Of a DNA stretch of 64,000 nucleotides, positions 35,681 through 44,641 are shown piece by piece. The first letter of the stretch is position 1. Every line of letters starts with the position of its first letter. The notes under the pieces are model-generated. The model was given only the letters and a program-made list of their open reading frames with translations, searched no databases and was not told the origin of the DNA. Source of the stretch: Ignavibacteria bacterium (GTDB lineage Bacteria; Bacteroidota; Ignavibacteria; Tepidaquicellales; Tepidaquicellaceae); contig JADJYU010000007.1 of the NCBI GenBank assembly GCA_016719565.1, forward strand, positions 372,001-436,000, given 5' to 3'. The position numbers and the translations under genes were made by a program.

Positions 35681-36863
35681 CATAAATATTTTATCTGCTT
35701 TTGCTTTGATACTTTCCCTTTTGCAGACTGGCGTATATTCACAAAGCAATATTGATAATGTCCTTAAAGAGATTTCAAAAAATAATAAATCCATTATTGC
35801 CAATACGCAGCTGCAGGAATCAAGGAAACTGGAATATCAAACCGGACAGTCGCTTTACAATCCTTTTGTTGAAGTTACTAATTTATTCGGTCAGTCAGGT
35901 GATAACGGCAGTCAGCTGGAATTTAAACTTATTCAGTCATTTGATTTCCCTACATCTTATTCAAAGAGAAATAAAGTTTCCGGTCTGAAGATACAGCAGA
36001 CGGATTTTGAAAAGCAGATAATGCGGCGTGAAATATTACTTGAGGCAAAACTTACATGCATTGAGCTGATCTGTCTCAATAAAAAGAAGATTCAAATGCT
36101 GAAAAGAGTTGAAACAGCCGGATCACTTTTAAATTTATATCAGACTAAGCTGGAAAAAGGAGAAGGAAATATTCTCGATGTGAATAAGTCAAAAATAAAT
36201 TTACTTAATTTAAAAACTGACCTTGTGCTTATTGAAAATGAAATTGAGGAGCTGAATGAAAAACTGACGGGACTGAATGCGGGAAATATAATAGTGTTTG
36301 CTGATACTTCATATCCTGTAACTCAGGTAATTCCTCAGTTCGAAATTTTAGAAAATGAGATTGAAATAAGCGACCCTTCTATAAAATCATTACAGCAGGA
36401 AAAATTGATCTCACAGAGTCAGGTAGAACTCAGCAAGTCCCTTAGTCTTCCAAAATTTGAAGTCGGTTATTATTATCTGGGATTGAGGGACACAAAGTAT
36501 AATGGAATTCATTTCGGAATATCGATACCTCTTTGGGAAAATAATTACAGAACGGATTATCACAGATCAAAGACGCTTTATTCAAATCTTGAAATAGAAG
36601 CTCATCTGAATGATCACTTATACGAGATAAAAAAACTTTACGGAAAATATGAAACACTTAAGGAAGCAATGACCGGTTACAGAGAAACTCTTGTATCTTC
36701 AGACAATGTTGATATCCTTAATAAAGCGCTAATTGCCGGAGAAATAACTTCAATAAATTATTTTCTTGAAGCTCAATATTTATATACTTCGTTTGATAAA
36801 TTTCTAGAACTTGAAAAAGAGTATAATATTATAATTGCTGAACTATATAAGCACAAGCTTTAA
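35670..36863 (+). CDS. TolC-family outer membrane channel
   Basis: 397 residues. A signal peptide (SAFALILSLLQTGVYSQ) is followed by the outer-membrane efflux protein fold: long helical hairpins with 'QTGQSLYNPFVEVTNLFG', 'LIQSFDFPTSYSKRNKVSGL' and 'GISIPLWENNYRTDYHRSKTLYSN'. It is the outer-membrane duct for the adaptor and pump encoded just upstream. Its start codon lies inside the last 11 bases of the pump gene, so translation is coupled. It is the last gene of this first export operon; 150 non-coding bases separate it from the next set. Confidence 0.9.
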   Translation: MKININILSAFALILSLLQTGVYSQSNIDNVLKEISKNNKSIIANTQLQESRKLEYQTGQSLYNPFVEVTNLFGQSGDNGSQLEFKLIQSFDFPTSYSKRNKVSGLKIQQTDFEKQIMRREILLEAKLTCIELICLNKKKIQMLKRVETAGSLLNLYQTKLEKGEGNILDVNKSKINLLNLKTDLVLIENEIEELNEKLTGLNAGNIIVFADTSYPVTQVIPQFEILENEIEISDPSIKSLQQEKLISQSQVELSKSLSLPKFEVGYYYLGLRDTKYNGIHFGISIPLWENNYRTDYHRSKTLYSNLEIEAHLNDHLYEIKKLYGKYETLKEAMTGYRETLVSSDNVDILNKALIAGEITSINYFLEAQYLYTSFDKFLELEKEYNIIIAELYKHKL

Positions 36864-37013
36864 AGTATTAGTCAGGATTTGTTATAATGAATTTCAATTT
36901 TTTAACAATGTTAGCCAAAACATTTTCGAAACTTTGGACGGATGAGATTTTTTAAACCTGATTGAACTAATAATAGCTTTGCATTTAAAATTCAATTTCT
37001 ATACTTTAATATT

Positions 37014-37397
37014 GTGATAAAAACAATAACAAAATATTTTTCCATACTTTTAATAGCAGTATTAATTCAGTCTAATTTCAGCTTTGCATTGAATCATATG
37101 TTATGTAATATGTCTGAAGTCCGGACTTCCTGTGAATGCGGAGTTTCTTGTGAGAATGAAATCCAATATTCTTCTAAGGGAACCGGCTGCTGTTCAATAT
37201 TAGTCAGTGAAATTTCCAATACTAATATTCTTGAGATAAATAAATTGTCATTTATTAAAGACATGTATTCCCAAATAACTGAAAGATTTTTATCTTTAGA
37301 ATTACTTTCGGATTTACCCCGGAATTTCAGTCTGCAAATCATTCACTTCAAACCGCCTGCTGATATACCTATTCTTTTCTCCCATATCCTTATTTAG
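37014..37397 (+). CDS. Small exported cysteine-rich protein
   Basis: 127 residues, GTG start (an overlapping TTG two bases upstream is in another frame). A hydrophobic signal (ITKYFSILLIAVLIQSNFSFA) is followed by six cysteines in a short span: Cys31, 40, 42, 46, 59 and 60, the first in HMLCNMSE and the last pair in TGCCS. The remaining half is unremarkable. Similar small Cys-containing exported proteins are frequent at the head of copper/metal operons in Bacteroidota. A periplasmic metal-binding or sensing job is inferred from composition and position, just before cusC-like and cusB-like genes. Confidence 0.6.
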   Translation: MIKTITKYFSILLIAVLIQSNFSFALNHMLCNMSEVRTSCECGVSCENEIQYSSKGTGCCSILVSEISNTNILEINKLSFIKDMYSQITERFLSLELLSDLPRNFSLQIIHFKPPADIPILFSHILI

Positions 37398-37478
37398 TTA
37401 ATTTCATTTTTCGTTGTTTAAACAGCAAAGTAATTACTTTGTCTGATCATTTTTTTATTTACACTAATAAAGATCAAA

Positions 37479-38746
37479 ATGAAATTAATAATCATCTATA
37501 TTTTTTTACTTTTCAATTCCGCATTTGCTCAAACAGATTCAAATATAAGCAATAATTACCGGTACGGGTTAAATGATCTGATCAATTCAGCTTTGAAATC
37601 GAATGTACAGCTTGAGCCTATTGAATATGAAAAAAAGATACTGTCCTCAAAAATAGAGCAGGTCAGTTATCAGTCTTCCCCTATGCTTCAGCTTATGGTG
37701 GATGATATACCTGTAAATTTTAACAGCGCCGGGATGTATTCGCTGAATTATTCACAGCCTCTGAAATTATTCGGTAAACTTGAAGAAGCCGGAAAACTCG
37801 CAAGGTTAAATTCATTACTTCCTGAAATACAAAGGGAAGAATTACAGAATGAATTAATAAAGTCAGTGAAAGAAAATTATTTTATGCTTTCTGTCAATGA
37901 AAGATTGTTATCCTTTAATGAAGAGTTTAAGGAGATCATACTTTCAATAACCGGTTCGCTTGAAATAAAATATTCAGTCGGAAAAGGCAGCCAGTATGAT
38001 ATACTAAAAAGCAATAATGAATATCAGAAGCTTCTGCTTGAAGAAATCGAACTCAGGAATAATAAAAAAATATTCATCAATAACATCAGAACACTTACAA
38101 ACCTTGATCTGCCGGACGGTTTTACAACAAAAAATCTCGAAATACTTTTAAAGATCACTCCGCCTGTGCTTGATACTACAAGTCTTGCTGCAGAATTAAG
38201 ATCCGGAAATACGGGATATAAATATCTTCAGCAGCAAAGTGAGGTCAATAAGATTGAAACCTCTGTAACTGAACTGGACAGAAAACCTGATCTGAATATT
38301 ATGTCAGGATATAAGTATGCTTCAGAAATGAAGGAAAGTTTTTTACTATTCTCAGTTGAAATGGATCTTCCTTTTATGCCGTGGAATGAGAAGAGAATTG
38401 ATGCTCAGATCACAGAGAGGATCCTCATTGAAAAGAGAATTAATTCAGAAGTTAACTCGCTTGAAGTAAACTTAAAGAATGAATTAAAAATATAATTGTG
38501 AAAATTAATTCTTCACAGGAGAAGATCAAATATCTGAATGAAGTTTTAATACCGCAGACCGAGCAGACATTTAAGTCATCTTTGATTTCATATGAAACTG
38601 CTGCAAATCAATTCATAGATCTTCTCGATACTTTCAGAACTTTAAGAGAGAATAACAAAATGCTTGTGGAGGAAGAAACAAATTATCTTATTCTGATCAG
38701 CAGTCTGGAAAAAATAATAGGAAAGCAAATTTTAACAGTTAATTAA
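37479..38746 (+). CDS. TolC-family outer membrane channel (CusC-like), frameshifted
   Basis: The first frame (37479-38495) encodes a signal peptide (IIYIFLLFNSAFAQ) and ~335 residues of an outer-membrane efflux protein ('DLINSALKSNVQLEPIEYEKKIL', 'YSQPLKLFGKLEEAGKLARL'). It stops at ATA TAA. The missing end ('INSSQEKIKYLNEVLIPQTEQTFKSSLISY...QFIDLL') continues in another frame to 38746. Inserting one A in the five-A run at 38486-38490 joins both into 422 residues, normal for the family. It is probably the duct for the CusBA pair. The two-base gap to the adaptor gene suggests an operon. Confidence 0.85.
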
Positions 38747-38747
38747 A

Positions 38748-40090
38748 ATGAAAAAAATACTTATTGGAATATCTGTCATAATTGTGCTGGCCGGAGCTTC
38801 TTTTGGCGTGTATAAATTATTTATCGAAGATACTGAAAGTAATCAGATTACAAAAGCTGATGAACTGTATATCTGCCCTATGCATCCGCAGATACAGAGT
38901 GACCATCCGGAGTTTGTCCTATATGTAATATGGATCTGGTTTTAAAAGAGAAGTCCGATGCAGAAAATGAATTTGAAGCTTTAAAAAATTCTCAAAATGA
39001 GATTGGAGATATAATCCTTTCTCCAGCTCAGCAGTTACTTGCGAATGTTCAGACTGAAAAAGTTTCCATAAAGGAATTCAAAAGAAGTCTTACTTTTAAC
39101 GGATTCATAAAAACATCGGAAAGCAATATGAGGCATATAGCAACTCCGGTTTCCGGAAGGATAATAAAAATGTATATCAGTTATGAAGGACAAATGGTTA
39201 GTAAAGGTCAGAAGGCATTTGACATATATTCGCCTGAGATATACTCAACTCAAAAAGAATATCTTCTTGCTTTAAAGAATCTTGAAAATGCAAAGAGCAG
39301 CGGTAATGAAATTGTAATTGCACAGGCGGAAAATCTTATAAGCTCAACCATAAACAGACTGAGAATATGGGAAGTTACTCCGGAGCAGATGGAAGAGTTT
39401 GAGAATACAATGGAAGTGAAAGATTATGTAACTGTTTATTCGAAATACAGCGGGGTAATTACACAAAAAATTGTTCATGAAGGTCACTGGGCGGTTGCAG
39501 GCGAAGATATCTATGATGTAGTGGATATGTCAACATTATGGGTAATTGCCAGTGTCCCGGAATCAGATATCAACAGCGTCAGGATAGGTCAGTCTGCAAA
39601 CATAACTTCAGTCTCTTATCCCGGAGAAGTCTTTAGCGCTAAGGTAAATTTCATCAGTCCAATGTTAACTTCCGATACCAGAACTCTCGAAGTTCGTTTT
39701 GATGTATCCAACAGGAATTACAGACTGAAGCCGGATATGTATGTGAAAGCGGAGATCGGTTCGGCTGATTATGAATGGAACATAGTAGTCCCGAGAAATT
39801 CAGTTTTAAGAACCGGTAAGATGGATCTGGTATATGTGAAGAAAGAGAATAATATTTTTTCGCCGAAGAAGGTAACAGTCGGAGGTGAGAGGGATGGATT
39901 ATATTTAATAACTTCAGGATTATCCGAAGGCGATGAAATAGTAACCAGCGCCGGATTCCTTATTGACAGTGAAAGTCAGATACGTTCAGGAACTTCAACG
40001 GATGATATTAAAGAAAAAGAGATCAAAGGAGATCCTGAATTCAATAAAGATCAGGATATAATGAAAGACATAGATCATAATAAACATTAA
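38748..40090 (+). CDS. CusB-like periplasmic adaptor with heavy-metal-binding domain, frameshifted
   Basis: The reading starts with an N-terminal anchor (IGISVIIVLAGASFGVYKLF) and the heavy-metal-binding motif 'YICPMHPQIQSDHP', then runs off into 'EFVLYVIWIWF' and a stop at 38945. Adding one G at 38909-38910 gives the expected 'HPGVCPICNMDLVLK' and joins the adaptor body to 40090, 447 residues. Motifs then include 'TFNGFIKTSESNMRHIATPVSGRIIKM' and 'VYSKYSGVITQKIVHEGHWAVAGEDIYDV'. CusB-type adaptors bind Cu(I)/Ag(I) and pass it to CusA. The pump is encoded 4.5 kb downstream at 44642, after the chaperone and ATPase genes. Confidence 0.88.
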
Positions 40091-40126
40091 TTTTTTAAAA
40101 ATAAAAATAACTGCATACAGCAGTAA

Positions 40127-40131
40127 AGGAG
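40127..40131 (+). promoter_or_regulatory. Shine-Dalgarno AGGAG of the HMA lipoprotein gene
   Basis: AGGAG five bases before the ATG at 40137, one of the few strong Shine-Dalgarno sites in the window. A small hairpin ACTGC/GCAGT (40110-40124) lies just before it. Confidence 0.7.
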
Positions 40132-40136
40132 CTAAA

Positions 40137-40619
40137 ATGATATACTTAAAATTAAGAAACATAATATTTCCGATATTTACTTTCGTATTATTATTTGTTT
40201 TGATAACGGGCTGCGGAAATAAGGAATCTGAAAATCATTCGGATAATAAAATGATGAATGAAAATAAAAACGGGAATACGGGAATGAATCAATCAAATGA
40301 AAAGACTAAGTCAAATGAAATGTCTGCAAAAGACGGATACGAACATGCAATGATAAAATTGTCAACAATGCAGTGTGATATCTGTAAGGATAATATCGAA
40401 ACAGCAGTAGAGAAATTAGACGGGATAGAAAGCATCAATGTAGTCACGAAGGAAAAAATTGCTCACATTAATTTTGATAAATCGAAGACCGATCTTTCAA
40501 AAATTGAAAGTTCAATAACAGCAGCCGGTTATGATGCAAATGATAAAAAAGCTGATCCGGAAGCATATAAGGAACTTGATGACTGCTGCAAGCAGCCCAA
40601 AGATCAGAAAAAAAAATAA
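40137..40619 (+). CDS. Lipoprotein with HMA metal-binding domain and Cys-Cys tail
   Basis: 160 residues. Lipobox ending LITGCGNK (Cys26), a polar Asn/Lys/Met-rich linker (30-65), then a heavy-metal-associated (HMA, Atx1-fold) domain at ~70-135 with metal loop MQCDIC (Cys80, Cys83). The end is 'LDDCCKQPKDQKKK' with Cys150-Cys151. HMA domains carry Cu(I) and hand it on. The lipid anchor puts this one in the periplasm. It has a strong Shine-Dalgarno and a paralogue directly downstream (40709). I infer a periplasmic copper chaperone for the flanking pump proteins. Confidence 0.85.
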   Translation: MIYLKLRNIIFPIFTFVLLFVLITGCGNKESENHSDNKMMNENKNGNTGMNQSNEKTKSNEMSAKDGYEHAMIKLSTMQCDICKDNIETAVEKLDGIESINVVTKEKIAHINFDKSKTDLSKIESSITAAGYDANDKKADPEAYKELDDCCKQPKDQKKK

Positions 40620-40708
40620 TACAGGATATATCTCAAATGGCCATTTAAAATAAGCTGTCAATACAATAATTTAAAACACTCTTTAATTAATTAATTAATA
40701 TTAAAAAA

Positions 40709-41071
40709 ATGAAATCGAAAAAAAATAATCTGTTAGTTCTTGCAATAATCACTCTTGCCATGTTAATGATCAACATTAATAATGCTGATTCAAAAGTAAT
40801 TCAAAAAAGTAAGACGATTACCATTGAGTTGAATTCTATGCAGTGCGATATGTGTGTTGAGAAAGTTACCGATGCAATTAATTCAGTAGAAGGAGTAGAA
40901 AAAGTATCAGTTGATCTGGATAAGAAAAGCGCAATTGTAACTTACAATACTGATCTTACAAATAAAAAAGCCATAGTAAAAGCGATCACATTGGCAGGAT
41001 ATGATGCGAATAAGTCGCCGGCTGATAAAGAAGCATATGATAATTTAAACCCTTGCTGTAAGAAACCATAA
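40709..41071 (+). CDS. Exported HMA-domain protein with Cys-Cys tail
   Basis: 120 residues. An N-terminal hydrophobic segment (NLLVLAIITLAMLMININNADS) acts as signal peptide or anchor, without a clear lipobox. The HMA domain at ~36-100 has metal loop MQCDMC (Cys46, Cys49), and the C-terminal 'EAYDNLNPCCKKP' carries Cys116-Cys117. Loop, 'AGYDAN' block and Cys-Cys tail match the lipoprotein encoded just upstream, so the pair arose by tandem duplication. A strong terminator follows at 41082. Likely role: periplasmic Cu(I) chaperone. Confidence 0.85.
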   Translation: MKSKKNNLLVLAIITLAMLMININNADSKVIQKSKTITIELNSMQCDMCVEKVTDAINSVEGVEKVSVDLDKKSAIVTYNTDLTNKKAIVKAITLAGYDANKSPADKEAYDNLNPCCKKP

Positions 41072-41081
41072 GTTAAGAATC

Positions 41082-41118
41082 AAAAGTGAAGCAATCATAA
41101 AATTGCTTCACTTTTATT
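41082..41118 (+). terminator. Rho-independent terminator
   Basis: Perfect 14-base stem AAAAGTGAAGCAAT/ATTGCTTCACTTTT with a CATAAA loop. It splits the copper island into at least two transcripts, ending after the HMA pair. Confidence 0.8.
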
Positions 41119-41194
41119 AAATAATTCCCACTGCTTGTGTTGGGGAGTTTGATTTCAGATAGTAATAATTAACAATTTTAAAAAAAACAAGATC

Positions 41195-41734
41195 ATGAAA
41201 ACACTACAGAAAGTAACACTTGCATTCGCAGCAATAACAATTATTGCTGTATTTTCATCCTGCCAAACAAGTCCGGACGTAAAACAAGTTCTGTCAAAAC
41301 CGGAAACAAGAATGATGATAATGGACTCAATAGCAAATAACAGCACTATGTCTCAGGAGATGCTGGATGCAATGATGAAAAATAACGGAGGAAAAATGAT
41401 GATGCAGGGAAACGGAATGATGATGGGAAAAATGATGGGAATGATGATGGAAAATCAGGATGGAATGATGAAGATGATGAAAGATAATCCTGCTATGATG
41501 CAGGGCATGATGTCTTATATGATGGGCGCTTCAAAGGGTGATTCCAGTATGATGTCTTCAATGTTAAAAACCATGATGGGAAATCAACAAATGATGGGCA
41601 TGATGCAAAACATGATGAATAATAATAAGGGCATTGAGATGATGGAAGGTCAAAAGAAGATGGATGGAACGAAGAAAATGGAAAGTATGGACAATATGAA
41701 GGGAATGGATCATAGTAAGACAGGTAAGAAATAA
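41195..41734 (+). CDS. Methionine-rich lipoprotein, probable copper-binding
   Basis: 179 residues. Signal with lipobox ending VFSSCQTS (Cys23). From residue ~42 onward it is dominated by MM and MMM clusters separated by Gly, Asn, Lys and Gln (for example GKMMGMMMENQDGMMKMM). In all 47 of 179 residues are methionine, about 26 percent. The tail reads 'MDNMKGMDHSKTGKK'. Met-rich segments bind Cu(I)/Ag(I) in the periplasm (as in CueO, PcoC and CusF-type sites). Its place between the HMA proteins and copB supports a copper sponge or buffer. I do not recognise a named family; length and repeat pattern look lineage-specific. Confidence 0.8.
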   Translation: MKTLQKVTLAFAAITIIAVFSSCQTSPDVKQVLSKPETRMMIMDSIANNSTMSQEMLDAMMKNNGGKMMMQGNGMMMGKMMGMMMENQDGMMKMMKDNPAMMQGMMSYMMGASKGDSSMMSSMLKTMMGNQQMMGMMQNMMNNNKGIEMMEGQKKMDGTKKMESMDNMKGMDHSKTGKK

Positions 41735-41790
41735 AATAAATCTTTAATATTTTGAGCTCAAATTATAAGTAGTTTAGTTTTTATATCAAT

Positions 41791-43842
41791 ATGAAAAGTA
41801 ATCACAAACACCACGAAAACCGCGATCATCAAATTACCGAATCGCATGATCACAGTAAAATGGATCACGGCAATGTTCCTATGGGAATGGCAGGTCATGA
41901 TCATCATAAAATGATGATTGAGGATTTCAAAAAACGATTTTGGGTTTCATTAATACTTACCATCCCGATTCTTGTTTTTTCACCAATGATCCAGATGTTC
42001 TTAGGCTATGAATGGCTGCTGCCGGGAAATGCATATATTCTTTTTGCGCTTTCATCTGTAGTTTATTTTTGGGGAGGGTTGCCGTTCCTAAAAGGATTTT
42101 ACGAAGAAGTTAAAGCTAAGAATCCCGGAATGATGACGCTTATCGCAATGGCAATCAGCATTGCATATTTTTACAGTACTGCAACGGTTTTTGGTTTGCA
42201 GGGTATGGATTTTTTCTGGGAACTTGTGACACTGATCGATATTATGCTGCTTGGACACTGGCTTGAAATGAAATCCGTATTAGGCGCCTCCAGAGCATTG
42301 CAATTACTGGTAAGTTTAATGCCGGCTGAAGCACACCGGATCAATAAAGACGATCAGGCAGAGGATGTGAAACTTGATATGCTGGAGATAAATGATGTCA
42401 TTCTGATAAAGCCCGGGGAAAAAGTTCCTGCGGATGGGATTATAGTTGAAGGAAGCAGTTATGTAAATGAATCCATGCTGACCGGAGAATCTAAACCGGT
42501 TAAAAAAGAAAAAGATAATAAAGTCATAGGCGGAGCGATCAATGGCAATGGTTCTCTTAAAGTAAAAGTAGAGCATACCGGTAAAGACAGTTATCTTAAT
42601 AAAGTTATCACATTAGTAGCAGAAGCGCAAAAGACAAAATCTAAAATGCAGAATCTTTCTGACCGCGCTGCTAAATGGCTGACTTATATTGCGCTGACAA
42701 TTGGGTTCGGAACTTTGGCAGTCTGGCTGATCGCCGGTTATCCCTTTGTATTTGCGCTTGAGAGAATGGTTACTGTAATGGTAATAACCTGTCCGCACGC
42801 TCTGGGTCTTGCTATTCCGTTAGTAGTTGCTATTTCAATTTCTGTCTCAGCTCAGCACGGACTTCTGATCCGCAACAGGACAGCATTTGAAGAATCGCGG
42901 AAGATCACTGTTCTGTTATTTGATAAAACCGGGACTTTAACAACGGGCAATTTTGGTGTTACCCGTTTTGTAAGTATCTCAGAAATATCATCGGAAGAAA
43001 TGTTAAGAATTGCGGGCGCTCTCGAACAATCATCCGAGCATCCGATTGCAGTTGGTATTATCGACAAAGTAAAAGAACTTGATTTAAAATTTCCTGAGGC
43101 AGAAAACTTTAATGCTATAACCGGTAAAGGAGTGGAAGCAAAAGTGGAAGGTAAAGCAGTGAAAGTCGTAAGTCCCGGCTATCTCAAAGAAAAAGATCTG
43201 CCTGTACCGGATGGTGCGTTTTCCAGTAAAGCGGAGACAGTAGTATTTGTAATAATTAATGAAAATATAGCTGGATACATTGCCTTAGCTGACACTATCA
43301 GACCGGAAAGTGAAGATGCAATAAAGACATTCAAAAAGAATGGAATCAAAGTTATGATGGCAACAGGTGATAATGAGACAGTTGCAAAAGCAGTTTCAGA
43401 CGATCTCGGACTCGATGGATATTTTTCTGAAGTTTTACCGCATCAGAAAGTAGATATAATTAAAGATCTGCAGAGCAAAGGAGAATTTGTAGCCATGACA
43501 GGTGACGGAGTAAATGATGCTCCTGCATTAGCTCAGGCGAATGTAGGGATAGCCGTTGGATCCGGAACAGATGTAGCCGTTGAAACTGCTGACATTGTAC
43601 TTGTAAACAGTAATCCAAAAGATATTGCAAACCTGATACTTTTCGGTAAAGCAACCTACAATAAAATGATACAGAATATTGCATGGGCTACAGGATATAA
43701 TGTAATTGCAATTCCTCTTGCTGCCGGAGTTTTTTATACATCCGGATTTGTATTAGGTCCTGCAGTAGGCGCTGTGTTCATGAGCTTAAGTACTATTATT
43801 GTTGCCATTAATGCTCAGTTATTAAAAAGACAAATGAATTAA
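41791..43842 (+). CDS. copB: Copper/silver P-type ATPase, CopB class (CPH motif)
   Basis: 683 residues. Inner-membrane P1B ATPase exporting Cu or Ag from the cytoplasm. The His/Met-rich N-terminus (1-45, e.g. NHKHHENRDHQ, DHSKMDHG, GHDHHKMM) replaces the usual HMA domain. Landmarks: TGES (231-234), CPH at 334-336 in 'VITCPHALGLAIPLV', phosphorylation motif DKTGT with Asp378, 'SSEHPIA' HP-motif and 'TGDGVNDAPALAQA' near 570. The CPH signature with a His-rich N-terminus defines CopB rather than CopA. It follows the Met-rich lipoprotein and precedes the HMA-MauE/DoxX gene by 31 bases, in one likely transcript. Confidence 0.94.
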   Translation: MKSNHKHHENRDHQITESHDHSKMDHGNVPMGMAGHDHHKMMIEDFKKRFWVSLILTIPILVFSPMIQMFLGYEWLLPGNAYILFALSSVVYFWGGLPFLKGFYEEVKAKNPGMMTLIAMAISIAYFYSTATVFGLQGMDFFWELVTLIDIMLLGHWLEMKSVLGASRALQLLVSLMPAEAHRINKDDQAEDVKLDMLEINDVILIKPGEKVPADGIIVEGSSYVNESMLTGESKPVKKEKDNKVIGGAINGNGSLKVKVEHTGKDSYLNKVITLVAEAQKTKSKMQNLSDRAAKWLTYIALTIGFGTLAVWLIAGYPFVFALERMVTVMVITCPHALGLAIPLVVAISISVSAQHGLLIRNRTAFEESRKITVLLFDKTGTLTTGNFGVTRFVSISEISSEEMLRIAGALEQSSEHPIAVGIIDKVKELDLKFPEAENFNAITGKGVEAKVEGKAVKVVSPGYLKEKDLPVPDGAFSSKAETVVFVIINENIAGYIALADTIRPESEDAIKTFKKNGIKVMMATGDNETVAKAVSDDLGLDGYFSEVLPHQKVDIIKDLQSKGEFVAMTGDGVNDAPALAQANVGIAVGSGTDVAVETADIVLVNSNPKDIANLILFGKATYNKMIQNIAWATGYNVIAIPLAAGVFYTSGFVLGPAVGAVFMSLSTIIVAINAQLLKRQMN

Positions 43843-43873
43843 TTTTTATTTTCTAAATTATATAAAATTCAAT

Positions 43874-44611
43874 ATGACTCATAAATATAAAGTTACCGGC
43901 ATGACCTGTAACGGATGTGTTTCTACAGTTCAGAAAACATTGTCAGAAATTAAAGGAGTAGAAGATGTCAGTGTAACGCTGACTCCTCCGCAGGCAGTTA
44001 TAAAAATGCAGCATCATATTAATGTAAATGAAATGAATGCCGCGCTTCAGAAATCCGGTAAATATACGATTGAAGAGGATGCTTCTGTTCATTCCCAAAT
44101 GATGAACTCTGATAAAGAAGAAGAAAAATCAAAATTGCAAACCTATAAACCGCTAATAATTGTCTTTCTGTATATTATTTTAGGTGTAATATTGCTTCAG
44201 ATAAATTCCGGCAGAATTGTCTTGATGGAAATAATGAATAATTTCATGGGCGGATTTTTCATGGTTTTCTCTTTCTTTAAAATGCTTGACCTGAAAAATT
44301 TTGCCTCCTCTTACAGCTCATATGATATAATTGCAAAGAAGTGGTTTGGATACGGTTATATATATCCGTTCATAGAATTAGCGCTTGGAATATTATTTAT
44401 TACCGGATCATATCCGGTGTTTACAAATGCTGCAACAATTATTGTAATGGGAATAAGCAGTGTTGGTGTCATACAAAGCGTTATGCAAAAAAGAACTATT
44501 CAGTGTGCATGTCTTGGCGCAGTATTTAATTTGCCAATGAGTACGATCACGATTATTGAAGATCTGTTAATGGTTTTAATGGCAATGATAATGTTATTTT
44601 TTATGATATAA
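43874..44611 (+). CDS. HMA domain fused to MauE/DoxX-like membrane protein
   Basis: 245 residues. Residues 1-70 form an HMA domain with the classical MTCNGC loop (Cys12, Cys15) at the N-terminus, with no signal peptide, so it lies in the cytoplasm. From ~92 there are four to five helices of the MauE/DoxX type ('PLIIVFLYIILGVILLQIN', 'FMGGFFMVFSFFKMLDL', 'PFIELALGILFITGSYP'), ending with 'IQCACLGAVFNLPMSTITIIEDLL', where Cys211 and Cys213 are the conserved pair. Such fusions are common in Bacteroidota copper loci. A role in delivering copper, or in redox handling of it at the inner membrane, is inferred. Confidence 0.87.
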   Translation: MTHKYKVTGMTCNGCVSTVQKTLSEIKGVEDVSVTLTPPQAVIKMQHHINVNEMNAALQKSGKYTIEEDASVHSQMMNSDKEEEKSKLQTYKPLIIVFLYIILGVILLQINSGRIVLMEIMNNFMGGFFMVFSFFKMLDLKNFASSYSSYDIIAKKWFGYGYIYPFIELALGILFITGSYPVFTNAATIIVMGISSVGVIQSVMQKRTIQCACLGAVFNLPMSTITIIEDLLMVLMAMIMLFFMI

Positions 44612-44641
44612 TTAACTGACTCATCATAAAATAAATTTATA

